From the NCBI RefSeq assembly GCF_001457455.1, contig NZ_LN831026.1:1736001-1800000 (forward strand): a stretch of DNA of 64,000 bases, given 5' to 3'. A model generated the notes under the pieces. The model had not been told where the DNA came from. It saw nothing but the letters and a program-made list of their open reading frames with translations, and did no database searches. The stretch is from Corynebacterium diphtheriae. GTDB lineage: Bacteria; Actinomycetota; Actinomycetes; Mycobacteriales; Mycobacteriaceae. Positions 36,995-45,306 of this stretch are shown here, piece after piece. Position 1 is the first letter of the stretch, and the number at the start of each line of letters is the position of its first letter. The position numbers and the translations under genes are program-made.

Positions 36995-37260
36995 CTTTTC
37001 ACCACGGTAATTTGCCAGCCAGCAGTGGAAGTCTGCCACATCGTGGCCTTCGTCTGCAGCCCATCGCGGAATGGTCTCAGTAGCTTGGGTGCAGTCGAAA
37101 TCGATGACGAGTTTCTCCCCCGAATCGAGCTGGTCTGGGAACGCTCAAACCAAGAGGTGCCACGGGTTGCTTTTTCGGGTTTGAGCCATGCCGTTGCCCA
37201 CCGCGCAGCCGCAGGCGAACACGATGTCGCGCAGAACCGAGGGCTAGCCCCGTAATTATC
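36991..37260 (-). pseudogene. Decayed TusA-like sulfurtransferase remnant
   Basis: No frame is open throughout, but pieces of one protein are legible on the minus strand. One frame reads AFPDQLDSGEKLVIDFDCTQ followed by ATETIPRWAADEGHDVADF, close to the DCTQAT segment of actinobacterial TusA-like proteins. After a shift near 37022-37030 another frame reads STAGWQITVVKS and stops. An in-frame TGA lies at 37147-37145, before AFPDQL, where TGG would give Trp. It lies just upstream of a sulfane-sulfur operon, where TusA-like genes are common. The upstream third is unreadable to me. Confidence 0.5.
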
Positions 37261-37330
37261 ATGATGTGATCCTTTGTTGTGGAGGCGTTTCACCACACCA
37301 CAGACCCATCAGTCTATAGGGGTTTACTTT

Positions 37331-37360
37331 TTAAGTAATACCCCATAGGGTATCTACTAT
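37331..37360 (+). promoter_or_regulatory. CsoR/CstR-type operator inside a promoter
   Basis: ATACCC-CATA-GGGTAT (37338-37353) is a perfect inverted repeat of the form known for CsoR/CstR-family repressors. It fills the gap between a weak -35 (TTAAGT, 37331-37336) and the -10 TACTAT (37355-37360), 18 bases apart. The promoter drives the 52-residue protein, reductase and regulator genes. A CstR-like gene at the end of the operon suggests autoregulation. Confidence 0.75.
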
Positions 37361-37390
37361 CAGTTGTTTAAACCCCAAGGAGAACCTCAT

Positions 37391-37549
37391 ATGTGTCGTC
37401 CAGTTCGCTGCACCGCTTGCAACAAAACCACATGGGCCGGCTGCGGCCAGCACATCGAACAAGTCAAAGCCCAAGTACCTAAGGAACAGTGGTGCACCTG
37501 CAAAAAACCACAGAAACAAGGACTATTCGCTTCCCTCTTCGGACGTTAA
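37391..37549 (+). CDS. Small Cys-rich protein, 52 residues
   Basis: Six cysteines (2, 7, 10, 18, 35 and 37) are arranged as C-x4-C-x2-C-x7-C and later C-x-C, with a basic end KKPQKQGLFASLFGR. This looks like a small zinc- or metal-binding, or redox-active, protein. AGGAG precedes the ATG by eight bases. It is the first gene under the CsoR-type operator, nine bases before the reductase gene. I recall similar small proteins in actinobacteria but no tested function. Confidence 0.8.
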   Translation: MCRPVRCTACNKTTWAGCGQHIEQVKAQVPKEQWCTCKKPQKQGLFASLFGR

Positions 37550-37558
37550 GGACCAACC

Positions 37559-39172
37559 ATGACCACCACAATCATCGTCGGCGGCGTTGCCGGCGGCATG
37601 TCCACCGCAGCACGTCTACGTCGGCGCGACGAGGACATGACCATCCTCGTATTCGAAGCTTCACACCACGTATCCTTTGCCAACTGTGGCCTTCCCTACC
37701 ACGTCAGTGGCGTAATCCCCGAGCGTTCCTCACTTCTACTGCAAACCCCCGAGTCACTTGCAGCTAGGTTCAACATCGATGTGCGCGTTGACCATTTGGT
37801 CACCGCCATTAACCGCGATGCTGGCAGCGTCTCCGTGAAAAACCTCGTCACCGGCGAGGTGAGCGATCACCATTACGATCATCTCGTGCTTTCTCCCGGC
37901 GCGCGCCCGATCTTGCCACCGCTTCCTGGCATCGAAAAAGCTCTGACGCTCCGAACCGTCGAAGACGTAGATACCATCATCGAACGCGTTGCTGGCGCTT
38001 CTTCAGCAGCCATCATCGGCGGCGGTTTTATTGGCATCGAGCTGGCGGAAAACTTGGCACACCGGGGTATCGCCACCACGATCATCGAGCGTGGTCCACA
38101 AATACTTGGCCCCCTCGATAGTGAGATGGCAGCGTTTGTCCAGCAGCGCCTTCGTGACAATGGAATCATCGTGCGTACTAACGCCAACGCTGCGGCGATC
38201 ACAGACACCGGCGTTGAGCTTGCCGACGGCTCCGTCACCGCCGATGTTGTTGTTGCGGCAGTTGGCGTAGCACCGGCAAGCGACCTTGCCCGTGCGGCAG
38301 GTCTAGCTGTTGGGGAACGCGGCGGCATCGTTGTTGATGACCAGCTGCGGACTAACGACCCTCAGATCTTTGCGCTTGGCGATGCTGCTGAAAAACGCGA
38401 TGCTATTTCCGGTGCCGACACTCTCGTGCCACTCGCACAAACCGCTAACCGTCATGGCCGCTTGGTAGCGGACATCATCACTGGACGCGATGTGAAGCGC
38501 ACCTCTACTTTGGGCACCGCCATCGTTGGGGTTTTCGGATTGGCAGCTGCCAGTGTTGGGTGGAGCGAAAAGCGTGCGGTAGCTGCGGGCAAGAACATTC
38601 GTGTTATTCACACGCACCCAGCAAGTCATGCCGGTTACTATCCTGGCGCAGCACAACTGCACCTCAAGCTGGTCGTCGACGCTGATACCGACGCTATTCT
38701 CGGTGCTCAGGCCGTTGGTGAAGACGGCGCGGACAAGCGTATCGACGTCATCGCCACGGCCATGCGTGCTGGTCTCAGCGCTACCGATCTCGCAGATCTC
38801 GAGCTGGCCTACTCCCCACAGTATGGTTCGGCAAAAGATCCAGTGAACCTCATCGGCATGGTCAACGACAATATCCGCTCCGGTGAGCGCAGTGTGCAAT
38901 GGCATGAGCTTGATGCTCAGATTGCCGATGGCTGGACCTTGGTAGATGTTCGCACCGCCGGTGAATTCGCCGCCGGCAATATTCCAGGTGCCATCAATAT
39001 TCCTGTCGATGAGCTACGTGAACACCTCGACGAGCTACAGGGCAAGAATGTGCTGGTGCATTGTCAGGTTGGCCTAAGGGGCCACGTTGCCGCTACTCTT
39101 TTGACTAATAGCGGTATCAACGCCGCCAACCTCGACGGTGGTTATCTCACATGGAAAACTGCCACCTCTTAA
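37559..39172 (+). CDS. CoA-disulfide/persulfide reductase with C-terminal rhodanese domain
   Basis: The 537-residue fusion begins with an FAD/NAD(P) disulfide-reductase domain: IIVGGVAGGMSTAARL at the start, redox Cys43 in SFANCGLPYHVSG, and GDAAEK near 280 for FAD. A rhodanese domain (about 450-537) follows, with active Cys in VHCQVGLRGH. Such fusions (CoADR-RHD, NADH-dependent persulfide reductases) reduce polysulfide and CoA- or bacillithiol/mycothiol-type persulfides in the cytoplasm. The CstR-like regulator and operator nearby support a role in sulfane-sulfur detoxification. Substrate is inferred. Confidence 0.9.
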   Translation: MTTTIIVGGVAGGMSTAARLRRRDEDMTILVFEASHHVSFANCGLPYHVSGVIPERSSLLLQTPESLAARFNIDVRVDHLVTAINRDAGSVSVKNLVTGEVSDHHYDHLVLSPGARPILPPLPGIEKALTLRTVEDVDTIIERVAGASSAAIIGGGFIGIELAENLAHRGIATTIIERGPQILGPLDSEMAAFVQQRLRDNGIIVRTNANAAAITDTGVELADGSVTADVVVAAVGVAPASDLARAAGLAVGERGGIVVDDQLRTNDPQIFALGDAAEKRDAISGADTLVPLAQTANRHGRLVADIITGRDVKRTSTLGTAIVGVFGLAAASVGWSEKRAVAAGKNIRVIHTHPASHAGYYPGAAQLHLKLVVDADTDAILGAQAVGEDGADKRIDVIATAMRAGLSATDLADLELAYSPQYGSAKDPVNLIGMVNDNIRSGERSVQWHELDAQIADGWTLVDVRTAGEFAAGNIPGAINIPVDELREHLDELQGKNVLVHCQVGLRGHVAATLLTNSGINAANLDGGYLTWKTATS

Positions 39173-39183
39173 GGAGCGACGCC

Positions 39184-39441
39184 ATGAAACTCTCGCCGGA
39201 AGAGTCTAAACCAGCCATCACGCGCCTCAAAAGGGCGAAAGGCCAGCTTGAAGCGGTGATCCGCATGCTGGAAAACGGCGAAGAATGCGAAGCCACGGTT
39301 ATGCAGCTTGCGGCAGTGTCTAAGGCAATCGATCGCGCCGCCTACTTGGTGGTTGCCCGTGGTATGCAGCAGTGTTTCATGGAAGGTGGCGAACAGTTCG
39401 ACCAAGACCGCTTGGAAAAACTGTTCCTATCCTTGGCGTAA
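39184..39441 (+). CDS. cstR: CsoR-family regulator, CstR-like
   Basis: This is an 85-residue all-helical repressor of the CsoR/RcnR family (RLKRAKGQLEAVIRMLENGEEC). Cys35 and Cys64 are present, but the copper-binding His expected four residues before the second Cys is Gly60. This x-C-x-C pattern is that of CstR, which senses persulfides by forming a disulfide or polysulfide bridge, not of copper-sensing CsoR. AAGGAG lies seven bases before ATG 39184. It is the last gene of the sulfur operon and overlaps the convergent antiporter gene by 15 bases. Confidence 0.85.
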   Translation: MKLSPEESKPAITRLKRAKGQLEAVIRMLENGEECEATVMQLAAVSKAIDRAAYLVVARGMQQCFMEGGEQFDQDRLEKLFLSLA

Positions 39442-40983
39442 GTGAGCAACGGCTTGGTCTGCCAATTCGTCGCCTACTCCTTCATAGAGGTACACGGCGA
39501 CGTCGGCACCAGCAGTTAATAGCGCTTGTTCCCTACCTCGCGTTTGGGTAATGGTGGCAACTGTTGCCCCTGGATAATCGTGGTGGATGCGTGCAAGAAC
39601 CTTGTCGCTGTCGGTATAGCGTGGCAGCGACATCGCAAAAAGTTGGGGAATATCCAGCAATTCGATACGCCGCCACAGTTCCGGGTCGGTCACATCACCG
39701 GCAACGATACGGTAGCCCCTGTCGCGGAGCTCAATAATACGGTCTTCGTCGAACTCGATGCCGTAGACATGCATTCCGTATTCTTCGGTCAAGCGATCAT
39801 AAACCCCAACCCCCACACGTCCCATGCCTAACACAATGGCGTCGGCGCCAGCGACAATAACAGGGCGTTCGTTGGGGGCTTTTCTATGCTCAGATACCTT
39901 GGGCACAAAACGAGCCAAGATGCGCACAAGTTTTTCTTCCTGGGCGCTGACGATCGAGCCAACAATAAAGCTTGCGCCCACCGCGATCGCCATGATGGGC
40001 AACCATTGATCTGGCAACGCACCATGTGATACCGCCACTGCGGTAACAATCAACCCGAACTCTGAATAATTAGCCAAGGTCAGACCTGCTAGGATCGTCG
40101 TACGCACCCCCATCCCCATCAGTGGCAAAATCGCAAAGAAAACTGCGGCTTTTACCGCGAGGAAAGCCACCAAAATCGCGGCGATGCCAAGACCTGCAGC
40201 ATTAGGAATCCCGCCGAGCCCAATATGAATAAAGAAGGCCACGAGTAACAACTCGCGCACGCTAATGAGCGCATGAGACAAACGCTGTGAAACAGGATGT
40301 CCCGACAAAACTATGCCCGCGACCAAAGAACCAAGGGACCCAGAAACACCTGCAAGCTCGAAGAATGAATAGGCGCCCACAGCAATCCCCACGCCTGTGA
40401 GAACGAGCAGTTCAGTACGAAACATTCGATCCGGCATCCGCGTAACCAACGGGCGCAAGCACAAAATCAAAGGCAAAAACAGTGCCCACAACTGCGGGGT
40501 GGTACCAGCAGACACCACAAGGACACCCACCGCAATGATGTCTTGCAGAACCAACACACCAATGGAAATACGCCCCACCGCCGAGCCACTGCGGCTATGT
40601 ACTTCCAACTGCGACATCACAAATACTGTGGAGGAAAACGACGCCGCAATGCCGATATATAACAAACCGGTCCAACCCACAATCGCAAAAAGTGCAAACA
40701 AACCGGCGAACACGATGGTGTTCACCACTGCATGTGCGGTGGCCGTACCTACAACGCGAGGACTGGCAATATCATGAGGATTTAGTTTTAAACCGATCGT
40801 AAAAAGAAGCGTGGTCACGCCCAGCTCAGCGATGTAATCAATAAAGGGAATCTGTTCTAAACCAAGCGCGCTCATGATAAACCCAGCAGCAAGGAAACCG
40901 ATCAACGGCGGCAAACGCAGTATCGACGCCCCTAAACCGCCAGCAATCGATAACACAATCGCGATTAAATAGATAGACTCCAC
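39427..40983 (-). CDS. CPA2-type cation:proton antiporter with TrkA-N domain (Kef-like)
   Basis: The product is 518 residues. About 12 helices (1-380) hold PPLIGFLAAGFIMSALGL and LFTIGLKLNPHDI. After about residue 390 comes a nucleotide-binding RCK/TrkA-N domain (IVLGMGRVGVGVYDRL, EFDEDRI.ELRDRGYRIVAGDVTDPELW). It exchanges K+ or Na+ for H+ across the membrane under control of NAD(H). GTG 40983 is chosen because TATCGT lies six bases upstream, suiting a leaderless start; a TTG 21 bases upstream is less likely. Confidence 0.9.
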   Translation of the reverse strand: MESIYLIAIVLSIAGGLGASILRLPPLIGFLAAGFIMSALGLEQIPFIDYIAELGVTTLLFTIGLKLNPHDIASPRVVGTATAHAVVNTIVFAGLFALFAIVGWTGLLYIGIAASFSSTVFVMSQLEVHSRSGSAVGRISIGVLVLQDIIAVGVLVVSAGTTPQLWALFLPLILCLRPLVTRMPDRMFRTELLVLTGVGIAVGAYSFFELAGVSGSLGSLVAGIVLSGHPVSQRLSHALISVRELLLVAFFIHIGLGGIPNAAGLGIAAILVAFLAVKAAVFFAILPLMGMGVRTTILAGLTLANYSEFGLIVTAVAVSHGALPDQWLPIMAIAVGASFIVGSIVSAQEEKLVRILARFVPKVSEHRKAPNERPVIVAGADAIVLGMGRVGVGVYDRLTEEYGMHVYGIEFDEDRIIELRDRGYRIVAGDVTDPELWRRIELLDIPQLFAMSLPRYTDSDKVLARIHHDYPGATVATITQTRGREQALLTAGADVAVYLYEGVGDELADQAVAHLRQG

Positions 40984-41006
40984 TCTTTCACGATACTGTG
41001 ACAAGC
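40984..41006. promoter_or_regulatory. Overlapping divergent leaderless promoters
   Basis: The two start codons are 23 bases apart. TACTGT (40994-40999) lies seven bases before the plus-strand ATG. On the minus strand TATCGT (40995-40990) lies six bases before GTG 40983. The two boxes share two bases, so the two polymerases would compete. Confidence 0.5.
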
Positions 41007-41216
41007 ATGTCCCATGATTTTATCCCCCTGTTCGTTGTAAGTATCGTCCTCATCGCAGCACTCGCGTTTTTCATCATTGCGTTAACCCAAGTACTCGCCT
41101 GCGAACGCCTCACTAATGTGGGAAAGCTTCTGTGGGCCTTGGTGATGTTCAGCTTCCCATTTTTAGGCCCTCTCATTTGGTACCTCTGGGGTAAAGACGC
41201 CACGCTTAATGTGTAA
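41007..41216 (+). CDS. PLDc_N-domain small membrane protein
   Basis: The product is 69 residues with two hydrophobic segments. The second, LLWALVMFSFPFLGPLIWYLWGK, is the hallmark of the PLDc_N (phospholipase D nuclease N-terminal) family, here without any nuclease domain. Stand-alone members are common in actinobacteria and have no proven function. Confidence 0.82.
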   Translation: MSHDFIPLFVVSIVLIAALAFFIIALTQVLACERLTNVGKLLWALVMFSFPFLGPLIWYLWGKDATLNV

Positions 41217-41316
41217 TTTGTGTCTTTATAGCCACATTTCACATCTCTAGGTTTTTTGAAGTAACGCATTTAAAATCATCACGTCTTTATTTCTCAACGA
41301 GAAGGAATCCCCTCCT

Positions 41317-42720
41317 ATGAAGGTACGCACGGTCCCCCTCATGTTGGCGTTACTTGCCGCAGTGTTTGCTTTCCAATTAAATGCGTCCATGCTTTCTCCG
41401 GCATTGGCCACCATGGAAAAAGAACTTAACGCCACCTCTGCCCAAATTGGGCTTACCCAGACTGCATTTTTTACCGCGGCTGCACTATTTTCCTTGTTCT
41501 TGCCTCGCTGGGGTGATTTGATTGGGCGTCGCAAAGTTCTTGTGGCAATGATGGCTTTTACTGCTATCGGCTGTGTGGTTGCTGCTCTTGCACCAAATGT
41601 CACGGTGCTGTTTATTGGCCGCGTCATCCAGGGTGTTGCTGGGCCGACAGTGCCCTTGTGTCTCATTATGTTGCGTCAGCACGTACCCGATGAAAAGCAG
41701 TATGCACTGTTGCTGGGTATTCTCACCTCAGTCAATGGCGGCATTGGCGGCGTCGATGCGCTGCTAGGCGGCTGGCTGGCAGGCTCGTTTGGTTTCCGAT
41801 CAATCTTCTGGGTCATGGCGGCGGTGTGTGTCGTCGCGGTGATCGTCGCACAACTGTTTACTACCGAATCCACAGCTGAGGAAACCGCCCCGATGGACTG
41901 GGCGGGTGTGGCTCCGTTGGCCGTTGCGATCGGTGCGTTGTTGATCGCATTCAACGAGGCCGGCAAGCTTGGCGACGCCCACTGGTTGCTCGTAGCTGTA
42001 CTCGCCATCGTTGGTGTGGCCGGCGTGACGATCTTCTGGAAAGTCGAGCAAAAAGTAGCCCACCCTCTGGTCACTATCAACTACCTGGCGCAGCGTCGCA
42101 CGTGGGCGCTGCTACTGACCACCCTGCTGACCATGACAGGTGTATTCGCCGTCATGAACGGCCTGATTCCGAACTTGGCCCAAGCAGCTGAAGGCCCAGG
42201 CCTTGCAGCGGATGTTGTTTCTTGGTGGACGCTGACCCCGTACGCCTTGGCCGGCCTTTTCTTTGGTCCTATCGCTGGCACCCTCGCAGCGCGTTGGGGA
42301 TACACCTTGGTGCTTCGGATCGGTTTGGTGGGCACACTCCTCGGGCTTATTGCCACGGCCACCCTCAGTAGTACGTTGACCCCGGCGCTGTTACTCATAA
42401 TCAGCCTGTTTGTTGGCGTTACCTATGCGGGCATCGCCAACATCATGCTCAACGGGCTTGGCATCGTGCTCTCCCCCGCAGATAACCAAGGCTATCTGCC
42501 AGGAATGAACGCCGGTGCATTTAACCTCGGCGCTGGTTTATCCTTCGCCGTATTGTTTGCCGTGACCACGGCCAGCGACTACCAGCTTGGTATTGTCACA
42601 GGTGCCGTTATTGTCGCCTGCGCGCTGGGCACTTCTTTGTTGATCCCCAAACCTGAAACAATCTCCGATACGCTCGCAGCTGTCACCGCTACCGAAACTG
42701 CACAAGGACGCTCACTATGA
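41317..42720 (+). CDS. MFS transporter, likely for uridine
   Basis: This is a 467-residue major facilitator protein with 12-14 helices. Between helices 2 and 3 it has RWGDLIGRRKVLV, the family A-motif. It overlaps the nucleoside hydrolase by four bases (ATGA). In C. glutamicum an MFS uptake protein (UriT) is paired with uridine hydrolase, so uridine uptake is the best guess. AAGGAA precedes ATG 41317. Drug export is the main alternative. Confidence 0.8.
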   Translation: MKVRTVPLMLALLAAVFAFQLNASMLSPALATMEKELNATSAQIGLTQTAFFTAAALFSLFLPRWGDLIGRRKVLVAMMAFTAIGCVVAALAPNVTVLFIGRVIQGVAGPTVPLCLIMLRQHVPDEKQYALLLGILTSVNGGIGGVDALLGGWLAGSFGFRSIFWVMAAVCVVAVIVAQLFTTESTAEETAPMDWAGVAPLAVAIGALLIAFNEAGKLGDAHWLLVAVLAIVGVAGVTIFWKVEQKVAHPLVTINYLAQRRTWALLLTTLLTMTGVFAVMNGLIPNLAQAAEGPGLAADVVSWWTLTPYALAGLFFGPIAGTLAARWGYTLVLRIGLVGTLLGLIATATLSSTLTPALLLIISLFVGVTYAGIANIMLNGLGIVLSPADNQGYLPGMNAGAFNLGAGLSFAVLFAVTTASDYQLGIVTGAVIVACALGTSLLIPKPETISDTLAAVTATETAQGRSL

Positions 42721-43655
42721 CCCGAAAAATTATTCTCGACTGCGACCCAGGACACGACGACGCCGTAGCCATGCTACTCGCCGCAGCAAACCCCAACATC
42801 GAACTGCTGGGAATCACCACCATCGGCGGCAACCAAACCCTGCCCAAAGTCACCCACAATGCGCAGGTTATTGCCACGATCGCAGGAATCACCGCACCTA
42901 TCCATGCAGGTTGTTGCCGCCCACTCGTGCGTGACGTCGAGGTCGCCGAGAGCATCCACGGCGATACTGGAATGGAAATCCACAACTACACGCTGCCAGA
43001 GCCAGCAGTAGGAGTATCTGATACCCACGCCGTGGACTTTATTATCGACACCATCATGGCCCACGAGCCAGGGACTGTCACCCTTGTTCCTACCGGCCCG
43101 CTTACCAACATTGCTATGGCGGCGCGCAAAGAACCCCGCATTGTCGAACGAGTCCAAGAAGTCGTGCTCATGGGCGGCGGATACCACGTAGGTAACTGGT
43201 CCCCTGTCGCAGAATTCAACATCAAGATCGATCCCGAAGCAGCGCACATCGTTTTCAACGAGAAATGGCCACTGACCATGGTGGGCCTCGACCTTACTCA
43301 CCAAGCGCTTGCAACCCCAGAAGTAGAAGCACGCCTGAGTGCAATCGGCTCCGACGTTGCCGATTTTGTAGTCGCACTCTTCGGCGCATTCCGTAAGAAC
43401 TACCAAGACGCACAAGGCTTTGATAACCCACCAGTCCACGACCCGTGCGCAGTGGCCTACGTGATCGACTCTACCGTATTCACCACGGTCAAGGTGCCTA
43501 TCGACGTCGAGCTGACCGGCGCACTGACCACCGGCATGACCGTCGCGGACTTCCGCGCACCAGCACCTGCCGACTGCCACACTCAAGCAGCTGTCGCCCT
43601 CGACTTTGACAAGTTCTGGGGTTTGGTTGAAAGCGCTGTCAAAGAACTAAGCTAG
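42717..43655 (+). CDS. uriH: Ribonucleoside hydrolase (uridine-preferring)
   Basis: The 312-residue product has the nucleoside hydrolase calcium-site motif DCDPGHDDAVAMLLA and the segments PTGPLTNIA and AEFNIKIDPEAA. It splits nucleosides to free base plus ribose. Pairing with an MFS importer matches the uridine use operon of C. glutamicum; the ribokinase and regulator genes are missing here. Base preference cannot be read with certainty. Confidence 0.9.
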   Translation: MTRKIILDCDPGHDDAVAMLLAAANPNIELLGITTIGGNQTLPKVTHNAQVIATIAGITAPIHAGCCRPLVRDVEVAESIHGDTGMEIHNYTLPEPAVGVSDTHAVDFIIDTIMAHEPGTVTLVPTGPLTNIAMAARKEPRIVERVQEVVLMGGGYHVGNWSPVAEFNIKIDPEAAHIVFNEKWPLTMVGLDLTHQALATPEVEARLSAIGSDVADFVVALFGAFRKNYQDAQGFDNPPVHDPCAVAYVIDSTVFTTVKVPIDVELTGALTTGMTVADFRAPAPADCHTQAAVALDFDKFWGLVESAVKELS

Positions 43656-43660
43656 CCCAT

Positions 43661-44467
43661 GTGTTAGCACTAATAGGAGCCCTAGCTGCCGCACTTTGCT
43701 ACGGCATCGCCACCATTTGCGAGGCCGTAGCCGTGGCGGCGATGTCTGCCATGCCAGAATCCACAACCTTGCTCACGCGAGTCCGAACTGGTTGGCTCTA
43801 CGGAGTAGGCCTCGCAGTCGACGCTGCAGGCTTCCTCCTCAATGCACTCGCACTACGTGTCCTGCCACTTTTCCTCGTCGAATCCATCGTGGCTTCCTCC
43901 GTCGCAGTCACAGCACTTCTCGCAGTAGTTTTACTCAAACAACGCCTCCGGCGTGTAGAAATCATTGCCTTAGCCGTGCTCGTCATAGGCCTGAGTGCTC
44001 TAGGTGCCACCGCCCAAGAAGGCACCGCCATCGCACTACCGCAGTATCTTGCATGGGGCATTCTTGCTGCAGTATTACCGCTTGCAGCCGCCGCGTGGTT
44101 CAGCCTGACCGCTAACTCAGGAATCTCCTTAGCACTTATCGCAGGACTCGCCTTCGCAATGGTGGGTGTATCCGCCAGGCTTGTGCCCACCCATGGCTTC
44201 CTTGTCTCACCGCTGACGTGGTCCGTCATCGCATACGGTGCCCTAGCCGTTATCGTCTACGGATTCGCCCTCGACAAACTCCCCACCACCACAGCCGCGT
44301 CCTTGTGCTTCACGGTGGAAACCATCATTCCTTCTGCCATCGGGCTCCTCCTGCTTGGCGACGCCATCCGCGACGGCCTGTGGCCAATAGCGCTCATCGG
44401 TTTCGCATCGACCCTCGGAGCCTGCATCACGCTATCCGCCCACGCAGAGGTAAAAGTTTCCTCCTAG
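43661..44467 (+). CDS. DMT/EamA-type membrane transporter
   Basis: This is a 268-residue hydrophobic protein with about nine to ten helices and internal duplication. The segment LPLFLVESIVASSVAVTALLAVVLLKQRL resembles the EamA helix 4-5 region, and the second half ends LLLGDAIRDGLWPIALIGFASTLGACITL. It probably exports a metabolite; substrate unknown. GTG 43661 lies five bases after the uriH stop, so it may be in the same transcript. Confidence 0.75.
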   Translation: MLALIGALAAALCYGIATICEAVAVAAMSAMPESTTLLTRVRTGWLYGVGLAVDAAGFLLNALALRVLPLFLVESIVASSVAVTALLAVVLLKQRLRRVEIIALAVLVIGLSALGATAQEGTAIALPQYLAWGILAAVLPLAAAAWFSLTANSGISLALIAGLAFAMVGVSARLVPTHGFLVSPLTWSVIAYGALAVIVYGFALDKLPTTTAASLCFTVETIIPSAIGLLLLGDAIRDGLWPIALIGFASTLGACITLSAHAEVKVSS

Positions 44468-44503
44468 TTGGCCACCGCCTGCACCATAGGTAGTGTTTTC
44501 CCC

Positions 44504-45163
44504 GTGACTGAGAAATCCCAGCTTCCCAACTTTCTCACCAACGCCAGCAAACACGACTGGATCCTATGGTGGGCCTTTGCACTGACCGGCATCTACCAGC
44601 TCGGCTTGATCCCCTTCCGCGCAGTGTTGTTACTAAACCACACTTTCCTCTATGCGATGCTCACCGGGTCCGGTTTTTCCTTAGTCTCCCTAGCAGCCTC
44701 CAACCCAGAGCGCATAGGCTTCCTTTGCTTATCGACGGTTCTCGCTGCGGCCTCTGCGATCAAATTCCTGCCCTTGTTCTACCTCATGGGCTACCGCTGG
44801 GGAACCGAATTCCTCCACTACTCCTTCATGGGTCACCCCCCACGCTGGTACCGCGTCACCGAACGCTTCATCTACCGCTACTTCTACCTCATGCTGGCCG
44901 CAGCATTTATCCCCTTCTCCCCCATCCCCGCAGCAATCCTCCTCGTGCTCGCCGGCATCAAAAAAATGAACCCCTGGCTCATCGGTGGCCTCGCCTTCAT
45001 CTGCGCCATCGCACTTAAAAGCTTCTACACCTACCTTGGCCTGCGCTTTGGCATGGAAGTCCAAGGAGTCCTCGAACAAGCCAACCGCTACATCAACTGG
45101 ATCACCATCGCACTTCTGGCATGGATGTTCATCCAGATCTGGTGGAAGCAGCGCAAGCAATAG
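44504..45163 (+). CDS. Polytopic membrane protein, possibly VTT/DedA-like
   Basis: The 219-residue product has about five to six hydrophobic segments. The middle YLMGYRWGTEFLHYSF and the stretch around FSPIPAAILLVLAGIKKMNPWLIG recall VTT/SNARE-associated (DedA-type) proteins, but the match is weak. GTG 44504 is preferred to an upstream TTG because TAGTGT lies seven bases before it, suiting a leaderless start. Function is unknown. Confidence 0.65.
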   Translation: MTEKSQLPNFLTNASKHDWILWWAFALTGIYQLGLIPFRAVLLLNHTFLYAMLTGSGFSLVSLAASNPERIGFLCLSTVLAAASAIKFLPLFYLMGYRWGTEFLHYSFMGHPPRWYRVTERFIYRYFYLMLAAAFIPFSPIPAAILLVLAGIKKMNPWLIGGLAFICAIALKSFYTYLGLRFGMEVQGVLEQANRYINWITIALLAWMFIQIWWKQRKQ

Positions 45164-45173
45164 GGCTGTGGCT

Positions 45174-45255
45174 GTGAGCAATTTTTGCACCCTTATTTTC
45201 TATTTCCGCTGGTCGAGTTTTTCCACAGCGGCCTTAAGGTACAAAAATTGCTCAC
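45174..45255. repeat. Perfect 14-bp inverted repeat before the restriction genes
   Basis: GTGAGCAATTTTTG (45174-45187) is repeated inverted as CAAAAATTGCTCAC (45242-45255) with 54 bases between. Pairing may extend imperfectly inwards. It lies between the membrane protein gene and the restriction-modification genes. It could end transcription, act as an operator, or mark the edge of the inserted block. Confidence 0.7.
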
Positions 45256-45306
45256 GTTCTTCACGATGTTATAAAAGCATGTACGCATTTAGATAAAATG
45301 CTACTC

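Noticed and set aside
36991..37296. 101-residue open frame on the minus strand
   Set aside because: Its first part does not resemble a protein family; only its end (STAGWQITVVKS) does, while the TusA-like middle is in another frame. It is better read as part of a pseudogene.
39184..39441. Copper-sensing CsoR
   Set aside because: The His ligand that copper CsoR needs is Gly60 and no copper ATPase or chaperone gene is nearby; persulfide sensing fits better.
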